NCBI GenBank assembly: GCA_029202405.1
Contig: CP119312.1
Coordinates: 3,291,001-3,355,000 of the forward strand
DNA from: Candidatus Devosia phytovorans
GTDB taxonomy: Bacteria > Pseudomonadota > Alphaproteobacteria > Rhizobiales > Devosiaceae
Length of the DNA: 64,000 bases
Reading direction: 5' to 3'
Position numbers and translations under genes: made by a program
Notes under the pieces: generated by a model
Database searches by the model: none
What the model was told of the DNA's origin: nothing
Seen by the model: only the letters and a program-made list of their open reading frames with translations
Part shown: positions 47,874 through 55,934 of the stretch, piece after piece
Numbering within the stretch: position 1 is the stretch's first letter
Layout of the letters: every line of letters begins with the position of its first letter

Positions 47874-48814
47874 GCGACATCATCGGCATTACCATGGGCG
47901 ACCCGGCTGGCGTCGGCCCGGAGATTTCGGTCAAGGCCGTGGCGGAAATGAGCGCCGACGACCGCGCCCGCACCCGCATCTATGGCAATCGCGAAACCCT
48001 CGACAAAGCCCGCGCGGCACTCGGAGTCGATGTCGATCTCGACGGCGTCGTGGTTGACCTGCCGATCGAAGGTGGTCCCCTGCCCTGGGGCAAGCTCGAT
48101 CCGCGCGGCGGCGATGCCGCTTTCCGCTTCATCGAAAAGGCCGTGCGCGATTCCGAAGCCGGCGAAATCGGCTGCATCGTCACCGCGCCGATCAACAAGG
48201 AAGCGCTCAACCTGGCCGGCCACCACTATGATGGCCACACCGGCATGCTGGCCCATCTCACCGGCCAGAAGACGGCCTGGATGCTGCTCGGCTCGGAGCG
48301 CCTCAAGGTCATCCACGTCTCGACCCATGTCTCGCTCAAGACCGCCATCGACCGCGCTACGCCCGAGCGGATTCTGGCCACCATCCGCACCGGCAACGAG
48401 CATCTCAAGCGCATCGGTTACGAAAACCCGCGCATTGCCGTCGCCGGCATCAATCCGCATTGCGGCGAGAGTGGCCTGTTCGGCACCGAGGACGACGAGC
48501 AGATCGTCCCGGCCGTCAAGATGGCGCAGGCCGAGGGCATCAATGTCACCGGCCCGATCTCGGCCGATACGGTCTATCACCGCGCCTATAACGGCGCCTT
48601 CGACCTCGTCGTCGCGCAATATCACGACCAGGGTCATATCCCGATAAAGCTCGTGGCCTTCGATACCGCGGTCAACGTCTCGCTCGGCCTGCCTATCGAC
48701 CGCACCTCGGTCGACCATGGCACCGCTTTCGACATTGCCGGCACCGGCAAGGCCAATCACACCAATATGCAATCCGCCATCGCCTATGCGCGTCGGCTCG
48801 TTTCGGGGAAATAG
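47870..48814 (+). CDS. pdxA2: PdxA-family 4-phosphate dehydrogenase (PdxA2 type)
   Basis: A 314-residue NAD-dependent dehydrogenase of the PdxA family. It shows GITMGDPAGVGPEI, VTAPINKEAL, AHLTGQKTAWMLL, INPHCGESGLFG and AQYHDQGHIPIKL, which hold the metal-binding histidines. The GTG at 47870 overlaps the previous stop (GTGA). PdxA2 paralogues, found with DUF1537 kinases, oxidise and decarboxylate 4-phospho-threonate or -erythronate to dihydroxyacetone phosphate. Context here, with a kinase in the divergent operon and no pyridoxine genes, favours that role over vitamin B6 synthesis. Confidence 0.88.
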   Translation: MSDIIGITMGDPAGVGPEISVKAVAEMSADDRARTRIYGNRETLDKARAALGVDVDLDGVVVDLPIEGGPLPWGKLDPRGGDAAFRFIEKAVRDSEAGEIGCIVTAPINKEALNLAGHHYDGHTGMLAHLTGQKTAWMLLGSERLKVIHVSTHVSLKTAIDRATPERILATIRTGNEHLKRIGYENPRIAVAGINPHCGESGLFGTEDDEQIVPAVKMAQAEGINVTGPISADTVYHRAYNGAFDLVVAQYHDQGHIPIKLVAFDTAVNVSLGLPIDRTSVDHGTAFDIAGTGKANHTNMQSAIAYARRLVSGK

Positions 48815-48816
48815 CC

Positions 48817-49746
48817 ATGAATCCCGCTCGCCAACTGCCCGTCTCCGGCGTCTTTTGCGCCTCCGCCACGCCCGTCCTTGAGGATGGCTCGCCCGACCAC
48901 GCCGCCTTTGCCATCCATGCCAGGGCGCTGATCGAAGAGGGCTGCGATGGCGTCGCCCTGCTCGGCACCACCGGGGAGGCCAATAGCTTCTCGATCCGCC
49001 AGCGCCAGGAACTGCTCGAAAAGGTCATCGCTGCCGGCCTCGATCCGCAGCGCCTGCTGCCCGGCACGTCTCAGACCAATGTTCCCGACAGCGTCACCCT
49101 CGTGAAACATGCCGTCGAAGCCGGCGTGAAAGCCTGCGTGGTCCTGCCGCCCTTCTATTACAAGGGTGTCAGCGACGAGGGCCTGTTCCGCTTCTATGCC
49201 GAGCTGATCGAAGGCGTGAAGAGCAATGACCTGCGCGTCATTCTCTATCACATCCCCCCGATCGCCCAGATCGGCATCTCGCTCGAACTCACCGCGCGCC
49301 TGCGCGAGGCCTTCCCCGGCGTCATCGTCGGCGTCAAGGATTCCTCGGGCAAGATCGAGAGCATGGAAGCCTTCGCCAAGGCATTCGACAATTTCTCGGT
49401 CCTCGCCGGCGCCGATCCCTTCATGCTGCCGCTGCTGCGCGCCGGTGGTGCAGGCTGCATCACCTCGAGCTCGAACCTTATCGGCAAGCATCTGCGCGTT
49501 GTGTTCGACAACTGGTTCGACGCCAGTCAGAACGACAAGGTCGATGCCGCCCAGGCCCGCATCAATGCCTGGCGCGACCTGTCCAACGCCTATGTCCAGC
49601 TCCCCACCATCAAGGCCATGCTGGCCAAGCGCCGCAACCATTCCGGCTGGACCCGCGTCCGCCCGCCGCTGGTCGAGCTGACCGCGGCCGAACTCGACGT
49701 GGTCTGGGGCCAGATGGCCAAGCTGGAGGCCGAGGACAATGTCTGA
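48817..49746 (+). CDS. DapA/NanA-superfamily aldolase or dehydratase
   Basis: A 309-residue TIM-barrel class I enzyme. GTTGEANSF binds the 2-keto acid carboxylate. Lys174 in VGVKDSSGK is the Schiff-base residue and Tyr144 (LYHIPP) the proton relay. The family splits or dehydrates 2-keto-3-deoxy sugar acids. It is not a lysine-pathway DapA by context. It probably releases pyruvate and an aldehyde from the pathway's keto-deoxy acid. It starts two bases after the pdxA stop and overlaps the next gene by 8. Confidence 0.88.
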   Translation: MNPARQLPVSGVFCASATPVLEDGSPDHAAFAIHARALIEEGCDGVALLGTTGEANSFSIRQRQELLEKVIAAGLDPQRLLPGTSQTNVPDSVTLVKHAVEAGVKACVVLPPFYYKGVSDEGLFRFYAELIEGVKSNDLRVILYHIPPIAQIGISLELTARLREAFPGVIVGVKDSSGKIESMEAFAKAFDNFSVLAGADPFMLPLLRAGGAGCITSSSNLIGKHLRVVFDNWFDASQNDKVDAAQARINAWRDLSNAYVQLPTIKAMLAKRRNHSGWTRVRPPLVELTAAELDVVWGQMAKLEAEDNV

Positions 49747-50875
49747 CGTCACCCTCTCCATGGCCCGCCCGATCACCCTGCTGCAGCCCGCGCGGCTGGA
49801 GATCGGGGCCGGCGCGATCAGCAAGCTCGGGGACTGGGCCGCTGCCTACAAACGCATCTTCGTCGTCGCCATGGCACCCACGGTCGGCTTTGTCGACCGC
49901 ATCGGCCTCAAGGGCGAAGTCACCACCTTCACCGACATCCCGCCCGAGCCGGACCTGCCGGCCTTCGAAACCGTGCTGGCCGCCGCGCGCGCCTTCAAGC
50001 CCGACCTGGTGATCGGCCTCGGCGGCGGTTCGGTGATGGATGTCGCCAAGCTCGTCGCCGTGCTGTGGGACAGCGAACAGTCGATCCTCGACGTCGTCGG
50101 CGTCGACAAGGTCGCCGGCCGCCGTTCGGCGCTCGCCCAGGTGCCCACCACCTCGGGCACCGGCTCGGAAGCCGGCATCCGCTCGCTGGTCACCAATCCC
50201 GAGACGCTGGCCAAGCTCGCCGTCGAAAGCCGGCACATGCTGGCCGATATTGCCGTGCTCGACCCCGAGCTGACCTATTCCGTGCCCTCAGCCGTCACGG
50301 CAGCCACCGGCGTGGATGCCCTAGCCCATTGCGTGGAAAGCTTCACCAACATCAAGGCCCATCCGCTGATCGACGGCTATGCCAGCCTGGGCATCGAACT
50401 GGTCGGCAAATATCTCGCCCGCGCCGTCAGGGATGGCACCGATACCGAAGCCCGCGCCGGCATGATGCTGGCCTCTTACTACGGCGGTATCTGCCTCGGT
50501 CCGGTCAACACCGCCGGCGGCCATGCCCTGGCCTATCCGCTCGGCACGCAGCTGAAACTCCCGCATGGCCTCGCCAATGCGATCATCTTTCCGCATGTCC
50601 TGGCCTTTAACGCCTCGGCCCGGCCGGAAAAGACCGCTGCCGTGCTCGCTGCCCTCGGCCTGCCCAATCATGCCGACGAACGCATCGTGCTGGCCAGCGC
50701 GCATGACTATTGCAAGTCACTGGGCGTCGACATGAGCCTTCAGAGCCATGGCGCCAAGGAGGACGAACTGTCGCTCTGGGCCGAAGAAGCCTTTGCGATC
50801 AAGCGCCTGATCGACAACAATCCGCGCGCGCTGGGTGTGGAAGACATTCTGTCGATCTATAAGAGCGCATTCTGA
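49739..50875 (+). CDS. Iron-containing alcohol dehydrogenase
   Basis: A 378-residue group III alcohol dehydrogenase. The NAD motif is GLGGGSVMDVAK. The metal ligands are in GVDALAHCVE (Asp and His), GGHALAYPLG and LPHGLANAIIFPHV. It probably reduces or oxidises an aldehyde/alcohol intermediate such as the product of the aldolase encoded just upstream, whose gene it overlaps by 8 bases. The exact substrate is not readable. Confidence 0.92.
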   Translation: MSDVTLSMARPITLLQPARLEIGAGAISKLGDWAAAYKRIFVVAMAPTVGFVDRIGLKGEVTTFTDIPPEPDLPAFETVLAAARAFKPDLVIGLGGGSVMDVAKLVAVLWDSEQSILDVVGVDKVAGRRSALAQVPTTSGTGSEAGIRSLVTNPETLAKLAVESRHMLADIAVLDPELTYSVPSAVTAATGVDALAHCVESFTNIKAHPLIDGYASLGIELVGKYLARAVRDGTDTEARAGMMLASYYGGICLGPVNTAGGHALAYPLGTQLKLPHGLANAIIFPHVLAFNASARPEKTAAVLAALGLPNHADERIVLASAHDYCKSLGVDMSLQSHGAKEDELSLWAEEAFAIKRLIDNNPRALGVEDILSIYKSAF

Positions 50876-50892
50876 ACGCGAACGGAGCCGAC

Positions 50893-51636
50893 ATGACCCA
50901 TCCCCTGACCGACCTGCTGCTGACGCATCGTGCCAGCGGCGCGCTGATCGACACGCTGCCTGACAACCTCGTGCCAGCCGATGCCGCCACGGCCTATCTG
51001 GTGCAGACCGAAACCATCAAGGCCATCGGCCCGGCCGGCGCCTGGAAGGTGCAGCCCTATCCCGAGACCGGCGAACCCTTCACCTCGCCGATCCTCTCCA
51101 CCACCGTTTTCGAGAATGGCGTCACGCTCAAGCTCAGCGACTATCCCGGCATCGCCATCGAAGGCGAAGTTGCGGTGACCTTCAATCGCGACCTGCCCGG
51201 CAAGGATGGGGGCTATACGGCCGACGATGTCCGCGCCGCCATCGGCTCGCTGCATGTCGCCATCGAAATCGTCGCCTCGCGTTTTTTCGACCGTCGAAAT
51301 AATCCAAGCCTCGTTGGCATCGCCGACCTGCAAAATAGCGGCGCTGTCATCCTCGGGCCAGCCATCCCGGCAGACACCTGGCCGGAACTCTCCAAGAAGT
51401 CGTTGAGCATGCTTGTCGACGGCAAGGAGGTGCAGAGCACCCCCGGCAATGGCTCGACCGAGAACACGCTGACCTCGCTCGCCTGGCTCGCCAATCACGC
51501 CGCCGCCCGCGGCCTGCCGCTGCAGTCGGGGAATGTCGTCATCACCGGCGCCCGCCTTGGCCCGCTGCCGCTCGATGGCACGAATGTCGTGGTGGACGGT
51601 GGCGACCTCGGTTCGGTGTCAGCCACAATTTCCTGA
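50893..51636 (+). CDS. 2-keto-4-pentenoate hydratase-like (FAH superfamily) protein
   Basis: A 247-residue protein of the MhpD/fumarylacetoacetase superfamily. Relevant blocks are IAIEGEVAVTFNRDLP (metal-binding Glu), VHVAIEIVASRFFD-like text (HVAIEIVASRFFD) and GNVVITGARLGPLPL at the end. The family hydrates or decarboxylates 2-keto acids with a divalent metal. Here it may process the unsaturated keto acid of the catabolic route. GGAG lies about 7 nt before the ATG. Confidence 0.82.
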   Translation: MTHPLTDLLLTHRASGALIDTLPDNLVPADAATAYLVQTETIKAIGPAGAWKVQPYPETGEPFTSPILSTTVFENGVTLKLSDYPGIAIEGEVAVTFNRDLPGKDGGYTADDVRAAIGSLHVAIEIVASRFFDRRNNPSLVGIADLQNSGAVILGPAIPADTWPELSKKSLSMLVDGKEVQSTPGNGSTENTLTSLAWLANHAAARGLPLQSGNVVITGARLGPLPLDGTNVVVDGGDLGSVSATIS

Positions 51637-51663
51637 TTCCACAGACTCTTGACAGGACTATCC

Positions 51664-52629
51664 ATGACGGTCATCGCCACCACATCGCCCGGCTTTGGCC
51701 GTTTTGGACAGGTCCCAGCCAAGCTCGAACAGCTGGGCTGGGAAGTGCTGCGCGGCGTGGATACCAGCCTGCCTGATGGCGGGTTGGGCGATGCCCTGGC
51801 CCGCGCCGATTTTCTCATCACCGGACTTATTCCAGTCGATGACAACACTTTAGCCAAGGCCCCAAAGCTCCGCGCCGTGCTCAAGCATGGCGTGGGGACC
51901 GACAATATCGACATCGCTGCCTGCACCGCGCGCGGCATTCCCGTGCTCAACACCCCGGCGTCCAATTCCAATGCGGTCGCCGAACTCGCTGTCGCAGCCA
52001 TGTTTTCCCTCGCCCGCAATGTCCCGGCCGGTCACATGAACATGCTGGAGCACAAATGGGTCCGCATGGTTGGCAGCGAGGTTTCCGGCAAGACGCTGGG
52101 CGTGGTCGGCCTCGGCAATATCGGCAAACTGCTCGCCAAAAAGGCCATTGGCCTCGGCATGCGCGTGGTTGCCACCGATCTTTATCCAGATCGCGATTTT
52201 GCGACGCTCAATGCTATCAGTCTGTTAGCATTGGACGACCTTCTTTCACAGTCTGACTACGTGTCGCTGCATGTCTTTGGCACCGAAACACTGATCACCG
52301 CCGACAAGCTCGCACTGATGAAACCGACGGCCTGCCTGCTCAACCTGGCGCGCGGCGAAGTGGTCGATCTCGACGCGCTAAACCACGCACTCTCCAGCAA
52401 AAAACTTGGCGGCGTAGCGCTCGACGCCTTCGTCACCGAGCCACCCGACTGGTCCCATCCTATCTTCAGCCAGCCCCGCGCCGTCTTCACCCCGCACATG
52501 GGCGCCGACACCACCGAGTCCGTCGAGCGCACCAGCCTGATGAACATAGCCGATATCGAGACCATGCTGACCGGCGGCCGTCCGTCCCGCATGCTCAACC
52601 GCCAAGTCTTTGAAGGGAAAGCAGAATGA
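51664..52629 (+). CDS. D-isomer-specific 2-hydroxyacid dehydrogenase
   Basis: A 321-residue SerA-like NAD-dependent dehydrogenase. It shows KHGVGTDNIDIAAC, the dinucleotide motif GVVGLGNIGKLLAKKA, LLNLARGEVVDLDAL (catalytic Arg region) and a C-terminal His in FTPHMGADT. It interconverts a 2-hydroxy acid and a 2-keto acid. There is no ACT regulatory domain, unlike long SerA. The start at 51664 is chosen over an earlier in-frame codon because it opens the fold. Confidence 0.9.
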   Translation: MTVIATTSPGFGRFGQVPAKLEQLGWEVLRGVDTSLPDGGLGDALARADFLITGLIPVDDNTLAKAPKLRAVLKHGVGTDNIDIAACTARGIPVLNTPASNSNAVAELAVAAMFSLARNVPAGHMNMLEHKWVRMVGSEVSGKTLGVVGLGNIGKLLAKKAIGLGMRVVATDLYPDRDFATLNAISLLALDDLLSQSDYVSLHVFGTETLITADKLALMKPTACLLNLARGEVVDLDALNHALSSKKLGGVALDAFVTEPPDWSHPIFSQPRAVFTPHMGADTTESVERTSLMNIADIETMLTGGRPSRMLNRQVFEGKAE

Positions 52630-53681
52630 CCGTTCAGGAACGCTACTCCCCGTCCGAACTGCAGAGTTTTACCCGCCAGTTGTTCGAAGCCGCCGGCGTC
52701 GAGGCCGACAAGTCTGCTGCCATTGCCAAGTATCTGGTGGAGGCCGATTTAATGGGCCACACCACGCATGGCCTCGCCCTCGCTGGCTGGTATCTGCAAA
52801 GCGTCGCCGATGGTGTGATGACCAAATCCGGCAGCCCGGAGGTCTTATCCGACCGCGGCGCCGCAATCTGCTGGAATGGCAACAGGTTACCCGGCGCCTG
52901 GCTCACCTCCCAGGGTGTCGCCTTGGCCTGCGAACGGGCAAAAGAATATGGTACTGCGACAGTCGTCATCGGCAATAGCCACCACATCGGCGCCCTCGCC
53001 GCCTATCTGCAGGACGCGACCAGCCAGGGCCTGATGATCAGCATTACCAGCTCCAGCCCATCGGGCGCTCAGGTCGCGCCCTTTGGCGGGCTCAAGGGCC
53101 TCTATACGCCCGACCCGGTAGCCCATGGCATCCCGACGTCTAAAGGTCCGATGCTGATCGATATTTCCGCCTCGATCACAACCGTCAATATGAGCCAGCG
53201 CCTCACCCGCGAGGGCCGCGTCTTCGAGCATGAGTGGTTGATGGACAAGGCCGGCAACCCGTCCAACGACCCGGCCGTGCTCAAGGACGGCGGCACGCTG
53301 TTGCCCACCGGCGGGCTCGACCATGGCCAGAAGGGCTACGGCATGGCGCTCCACGCCGAGGCGCTCACCCAGGGCCTGGCCGGCTATGGCCGCGCCGACG
53401 CGCCCAAGGGCACGAGTGCCGCCGTCACGATCGACGTCCGCGACCCGCAAGCCTTTGGCGGCATTGACGATTTTCTCCGCCAGACCGACTGGCTCGCCGA
53501 GCAGTGCCGCTCCAACCCACCCCGCCCCGGCGTCGAAGCCGTCCGCCTGCCCGGCGATGCAGCGTTGCGCCGGCGCAGCAAGGCGCTGGAAGACGGCGTG
53601 GTGCTTTACGCCGGCATCATCGATGAGCTCAAGGACGTAGCGGCCGGACTGCATGTGCCGATGCCCGAACCGATTGGCTGA
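52626..53681 (+). CDS. Ldh-family (malate/L-lactate type) oxidoreductase
   Basis: A 351-residue NAD(P)-dependent dehydrogenase of the Ldh_2 family, unrelated to Rossmann-type lactate dehydrogenases. It shows DLMGHTTHGLALAGWYL with the conserved His, VIGNSHHIGALAAYL (catalytic His) and PMLIDISASITTVN. Family members oxidise malate, lactate, ureidoglycolate or 2,3-diketogulonate. It overlaps the preceding dehydrogenase gene by 4 bases and closes the rightward operon. Two hydroxyacid dehydrogenases of opposite families suggest inversion at a carbinol carbon through a keto acid. Confidence 0.9.
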   Translation: MTVQERYSPSELQSFTRQLFEAAGVEADKSAAIAKYLVEADLMGHTTHGLALAGWYLQSVADGVMTKSGSPEVLSDRGAAICWNGNRLPGAWLTSQGVALACERAKEYGTATVVIGNSHHIGALAAYLQDATSQGLMISITSSSPSGAQVAPFGGLKGLYTPDPVAHGIPTSKGPMLIDISASITTVNMSQRLTREGRVFEHEWLMDKAGNPSNDPAVLKDGGTLLPTGGLDHGQKGYGMALHAEALTQGLAGYGRADAPKGTSAAVTIDVRDPQAFGGIDDFLRQTDWLAEQCRSNPPRPGVEAVRLPGDAALRRRSKALEDGVVLYAGIIDELKDVAAGLHVPMPEPIG

Positions 53682-53688
53682 CAGCGGT

Positions 53689-54594
53689 TTAGCGTAGCGA
53701 GAAACGAATATTTGCCGTCAGTGGCTGACCGGCAATCCCTGCCGGAGGTGCTGGCAAGGGCGAAGCGCGGCGCGCCGTCTCCACGGCCGCCTGATCGAGC
53801 GCCGGAAAACCGGATGACCGAGCGATGCCGACCGAGGCGATCTGCCCACTGGCATTGACGGAAAAGCTAATCACCACAACGCCTTCCTCGCCGGCAGCCT
53901 GCGAGGCACGGGGATAGACTTTGCGGGAATCAATCCGTGTCAGCGCCTGCTGCTGCCATTGCTGGGGCGAGACCGTGCTGGCCGGCGCAGAAGGTGCCGG
54001 TGCATTGGGCTGCGGGCGCGGCTGTGCCGGCGGCTGAGGCCGTGGCTGTTGTTGCGGACGGGGCGTAGGTGGGGTCTCGGCGCGGCGCTGCTGTAGTTGC
54101 GGTGACATGGTCATCGGCATGGGCAGGTCGGGCGAGACTTCGGGCTCGGGCTCTGCTTCTTCCGGCTCCGGAATGAGCTCGGGTTCGGGCTCCACCACTT
54201 CAGGCGGCGGCGGCTCAACCACCTCGGGCTCGGGTGGCGGCTCGACGACCTTCGGTTCCGGAGGCGGGGGCGGCTCCTCCACCACGGGTTCCGGTTCGGG
54301 AACAGGCTCTTCAACGGGTGGCGGTTCGGGTGGCGGCGTCACCTCAGGCGGCGGCTCGACGACCGGTTCCGGCTCAACGACCGGTTCCGGTTCGGGCGGC
54401 AGCGGGGCGAGATCGATCAGCATGGCCGGCTCGGCAGCCTGCACCTGTGGTGTTGGCGGCGTGTAGTTGTGCAGCAGCCAGAAAGCTGTGGCGCCACCCC
54501 CAGTTACCAGCGCGAGCGCGATGACCCAGCGGCCAATGTCGAGAGCCGTCAGCCGATGCAGATCATGCGCGCCGATGCGTTCTCCGGAACTCAT
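53689..54594 (-). CDS. tonB: TonB energy-transducing protein
   Basis: A 301-residue TonB. One N-terminal membrane helix (about residues 20-42, WVIALALVTGGGATAFWLLH) is followed by a very Pro/Glu/Val-rich linker (about 60-165) that spans the periplasm, then a Pro/Gln-rich stretch. The C-terminal domain (VYPRASQAAGEEGVVVISFS to IRFSLR) contacts receptor TonB boxes. It overlaps exbD by 4 bases and ends a leftward operon beginning with the siderophore receptor. Confidence 0.94.
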   Translation of the reverse strand: MSSGERIGAHDLHRLTALDIGRWVIALALVTGGGATAFWLLHNYTPPTPQVQAAEPAMLIDLAPLPPEPEPVVEPEPVVEPPPEVTPPPEPPPVEEPVPEPEPVVEEPPPPPEPKVVEPPPEPEVVEPPPPEVVEPEPELIPEPEEAEPEPEVSPDLPMPMTMSPQLQQRRAETPPTPRPQQQPRPQPPAQPRPQPNAPAPSAPASTVSPQQWQQQALTRIDSRKVYPRASQAAGEEGVVVISFSVNASGQIASVGIARSSGFPALDQAAVETARRASPLPAPPAGIAGQPLTANIRFSLR

Positions 54595-55040
54595 TGCCCG
54601 GCAGCGCTGTCCGTCACGGGCGGGGCGGACTCGAGGCCGACAAGGCCGACCTTGAGATAGCCGGCCGAGCGGAGGCCATTGATCAGGCTCATCATGTCGC
54701 CATAGGGCACGGTCTGGTCCGCGCGCAGGAAGATGCGTTGCTCGCGATCGCCACCGGTCACATCATCCAGCGCCGCGGCAAGGCCCTCGGCGGTCACAGC
54801 GGTGTTGTTGACGTTGAGCGTCAGGTCACTGGCCAGCGTCACATAGACCGGCTCGTCCGGCCGCTCCTGCGGTACGGCATTGGAGCTGGGCAGGTCGACA
54901 TTGATATCGACCGTCGCCAGGGGCGCGGCGACCATGAAGATGATCAGCAGGACCAGCATGACGTCGATGAAGGGCGTCACATTGATTTCGTGCTGTTCGT
55001 CCAGCTCGTCGTCGCCGTTGTCGCGGATGCCGCCGGCCAT
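54591..55040 (-). CDS. exbD: Biopolymer transport protein ExbD
   Basis: A 149-residue ExbD with the typical N-terminal stretch EINVTPFIDVMLVLLIIFMV, whose Asp is the proton-pathway residue, and one membrane helix. A small periplasmic domain follows (DGDREQRIFLRADQTV-like, with YGDMMSLINGLRSAGYLKVG). It works with ExbB to power TonB. Start and stop overlap those of exbB and tonB. Confidence 0.96.
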   Translation of the reverse strand: MAGGIRDNGDDELDEQHEINVTPFIDVMLVLLIIFMVAAPLATVDINVDLPSSNAVPQERPDEPVYVTLASDLTLNVNNTAVTAEGLAAALDDVTGGDREQRIFLRADQTVPYGDMMSLINGLRSAGYLKVGLVGLESAPPVTDSAAGQ

Positions 55041-55855
55041 CAGGCTTGCTCCGGCCCGGCAGGAACGGTGCGGTAGTCAAGATCGCGCGATACCAGACGC
55101 TCGATGCCTGCCGCCGTGTCGGCCAGCAGTTGCTTGTAACCGGCGATGGAGCGCGAGAAGAAATTATAGACCACCACGGCTGGAATGGCGGCGACAAGGC
55201 CGATGGCCGTGGCCAGAAGGGCCTCGGCGATACCGGGGGCCACCACCGCCAGATTGGTCGTCTGGGCCTGCGAAATGCCGATAAAGGCATTCATGATGCC
55301 CCAGACCGTGCCAAACAGGCCGACGAATGGCGCGGTCGAGCCGATGCTGGCGAGAATGCCGGTGCCGACCGAAAGCCGGCGCCCGGCCGCCGCCTGGAGG
55401 CGCGCGAGACGCGACGACACGCGTTCCTTGAGGCCATCGCCGCCGGCCCGATCGAGGGCAGCAAAGGACATGCGGACCTCTTCATCGGCCGAGCGCAGCA
55501 GCATGGCGCCGGTTCCCCGTCGATCGCCAATGCCGGCCAGCGCTTGGTCGAGCGATTGGGACGACGTCACCACACGCAGCGTGCGCCGCATGCGCGCCTT
55601 GGCGCCGGTGATTTCCAGGAATTTGGCGATCAGGATGACCCAGGTGATCAACGAGGCAAAAGCCAACCCGACCATCACGCCCTTCACCACCCAGTCAGCC
55701 GCCACAAACATCGCCCAAGGCGACAGATCATGCGGAAGGTTGCCGATTTCAACGCTGGCGCTGGCGGCGGGGAGGTCCTGGGCGAGGGCGACTGCGACCA
55801 AGCCGAAAAATGCAGCGGGCACCAAAAGGGTTGAGGCAAGGCGGCGGTTGATCAT
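55040..55855 (-). CDS. exbB: Biopolymer transport protein ExbB
   Basis: A 271-residue ExbB (MotA/TolQ/ExbB family) with an N-terminal extension that starts with a signal-like segment (STLLVPAAFFGLVAVALAQ), then three membrane helices. The conserved TAPFVGLFGTVWGIMNAF and IAEALLATAIGLVAAIPAVV are present. It starts 79 bp after the receptor stop on the same strand, so one transcript for receptor, ExbB, ExbD and TonB is likely. Confidence 0.96.
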   Translation of the reverse strand: MINRRLASTLLVPAAFFGLVAVALAQDLPAASASVEIGNLPHDLSPWAMFVAADWVVKGVMVGLAFASLITWVILIAKFLEITGAKARMRRTLRVVTSSQSLDQALAGIGDRRGTGAMLLRSADEEVRMSFAALDRAGGDGLKERVSSRLARLQAAAGRRLSVGTGILASIGSTAPFVGLFGTVWGIMNAFIGISQAQTTNLAVVAPGIAEALLATAIGLVAAIPAVVVYNFFSRSIAGYKQLLADTAAGIERLVSRDLDYRTVPAGPEQA

Positions 55856-55934
55856 GGCGAACCCAGTGCTGAAAACAAGCTCCGGCCACACGAGGCGGCC
55901 GGAGCGAAACGTTCGAACAGGCGGAAGGTTTAAC

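Noticed and set aside
47870..48814. Annotation of the PdxA homologue as a vitamin B6 enzyme
   Set aside because: There are no other pyridoxine genes here. A DUF1537 kinase and sugar-acid enzymes surround it, which fits the PdxA2 catabolic role better.
54100..54420. Low-complexity Pro/Glu/Val stretch considered as a separate repeat element
   Set aside because: It is the periplasm-spanning linker of TonB, normal for the family and in frame with both ends of the protein.
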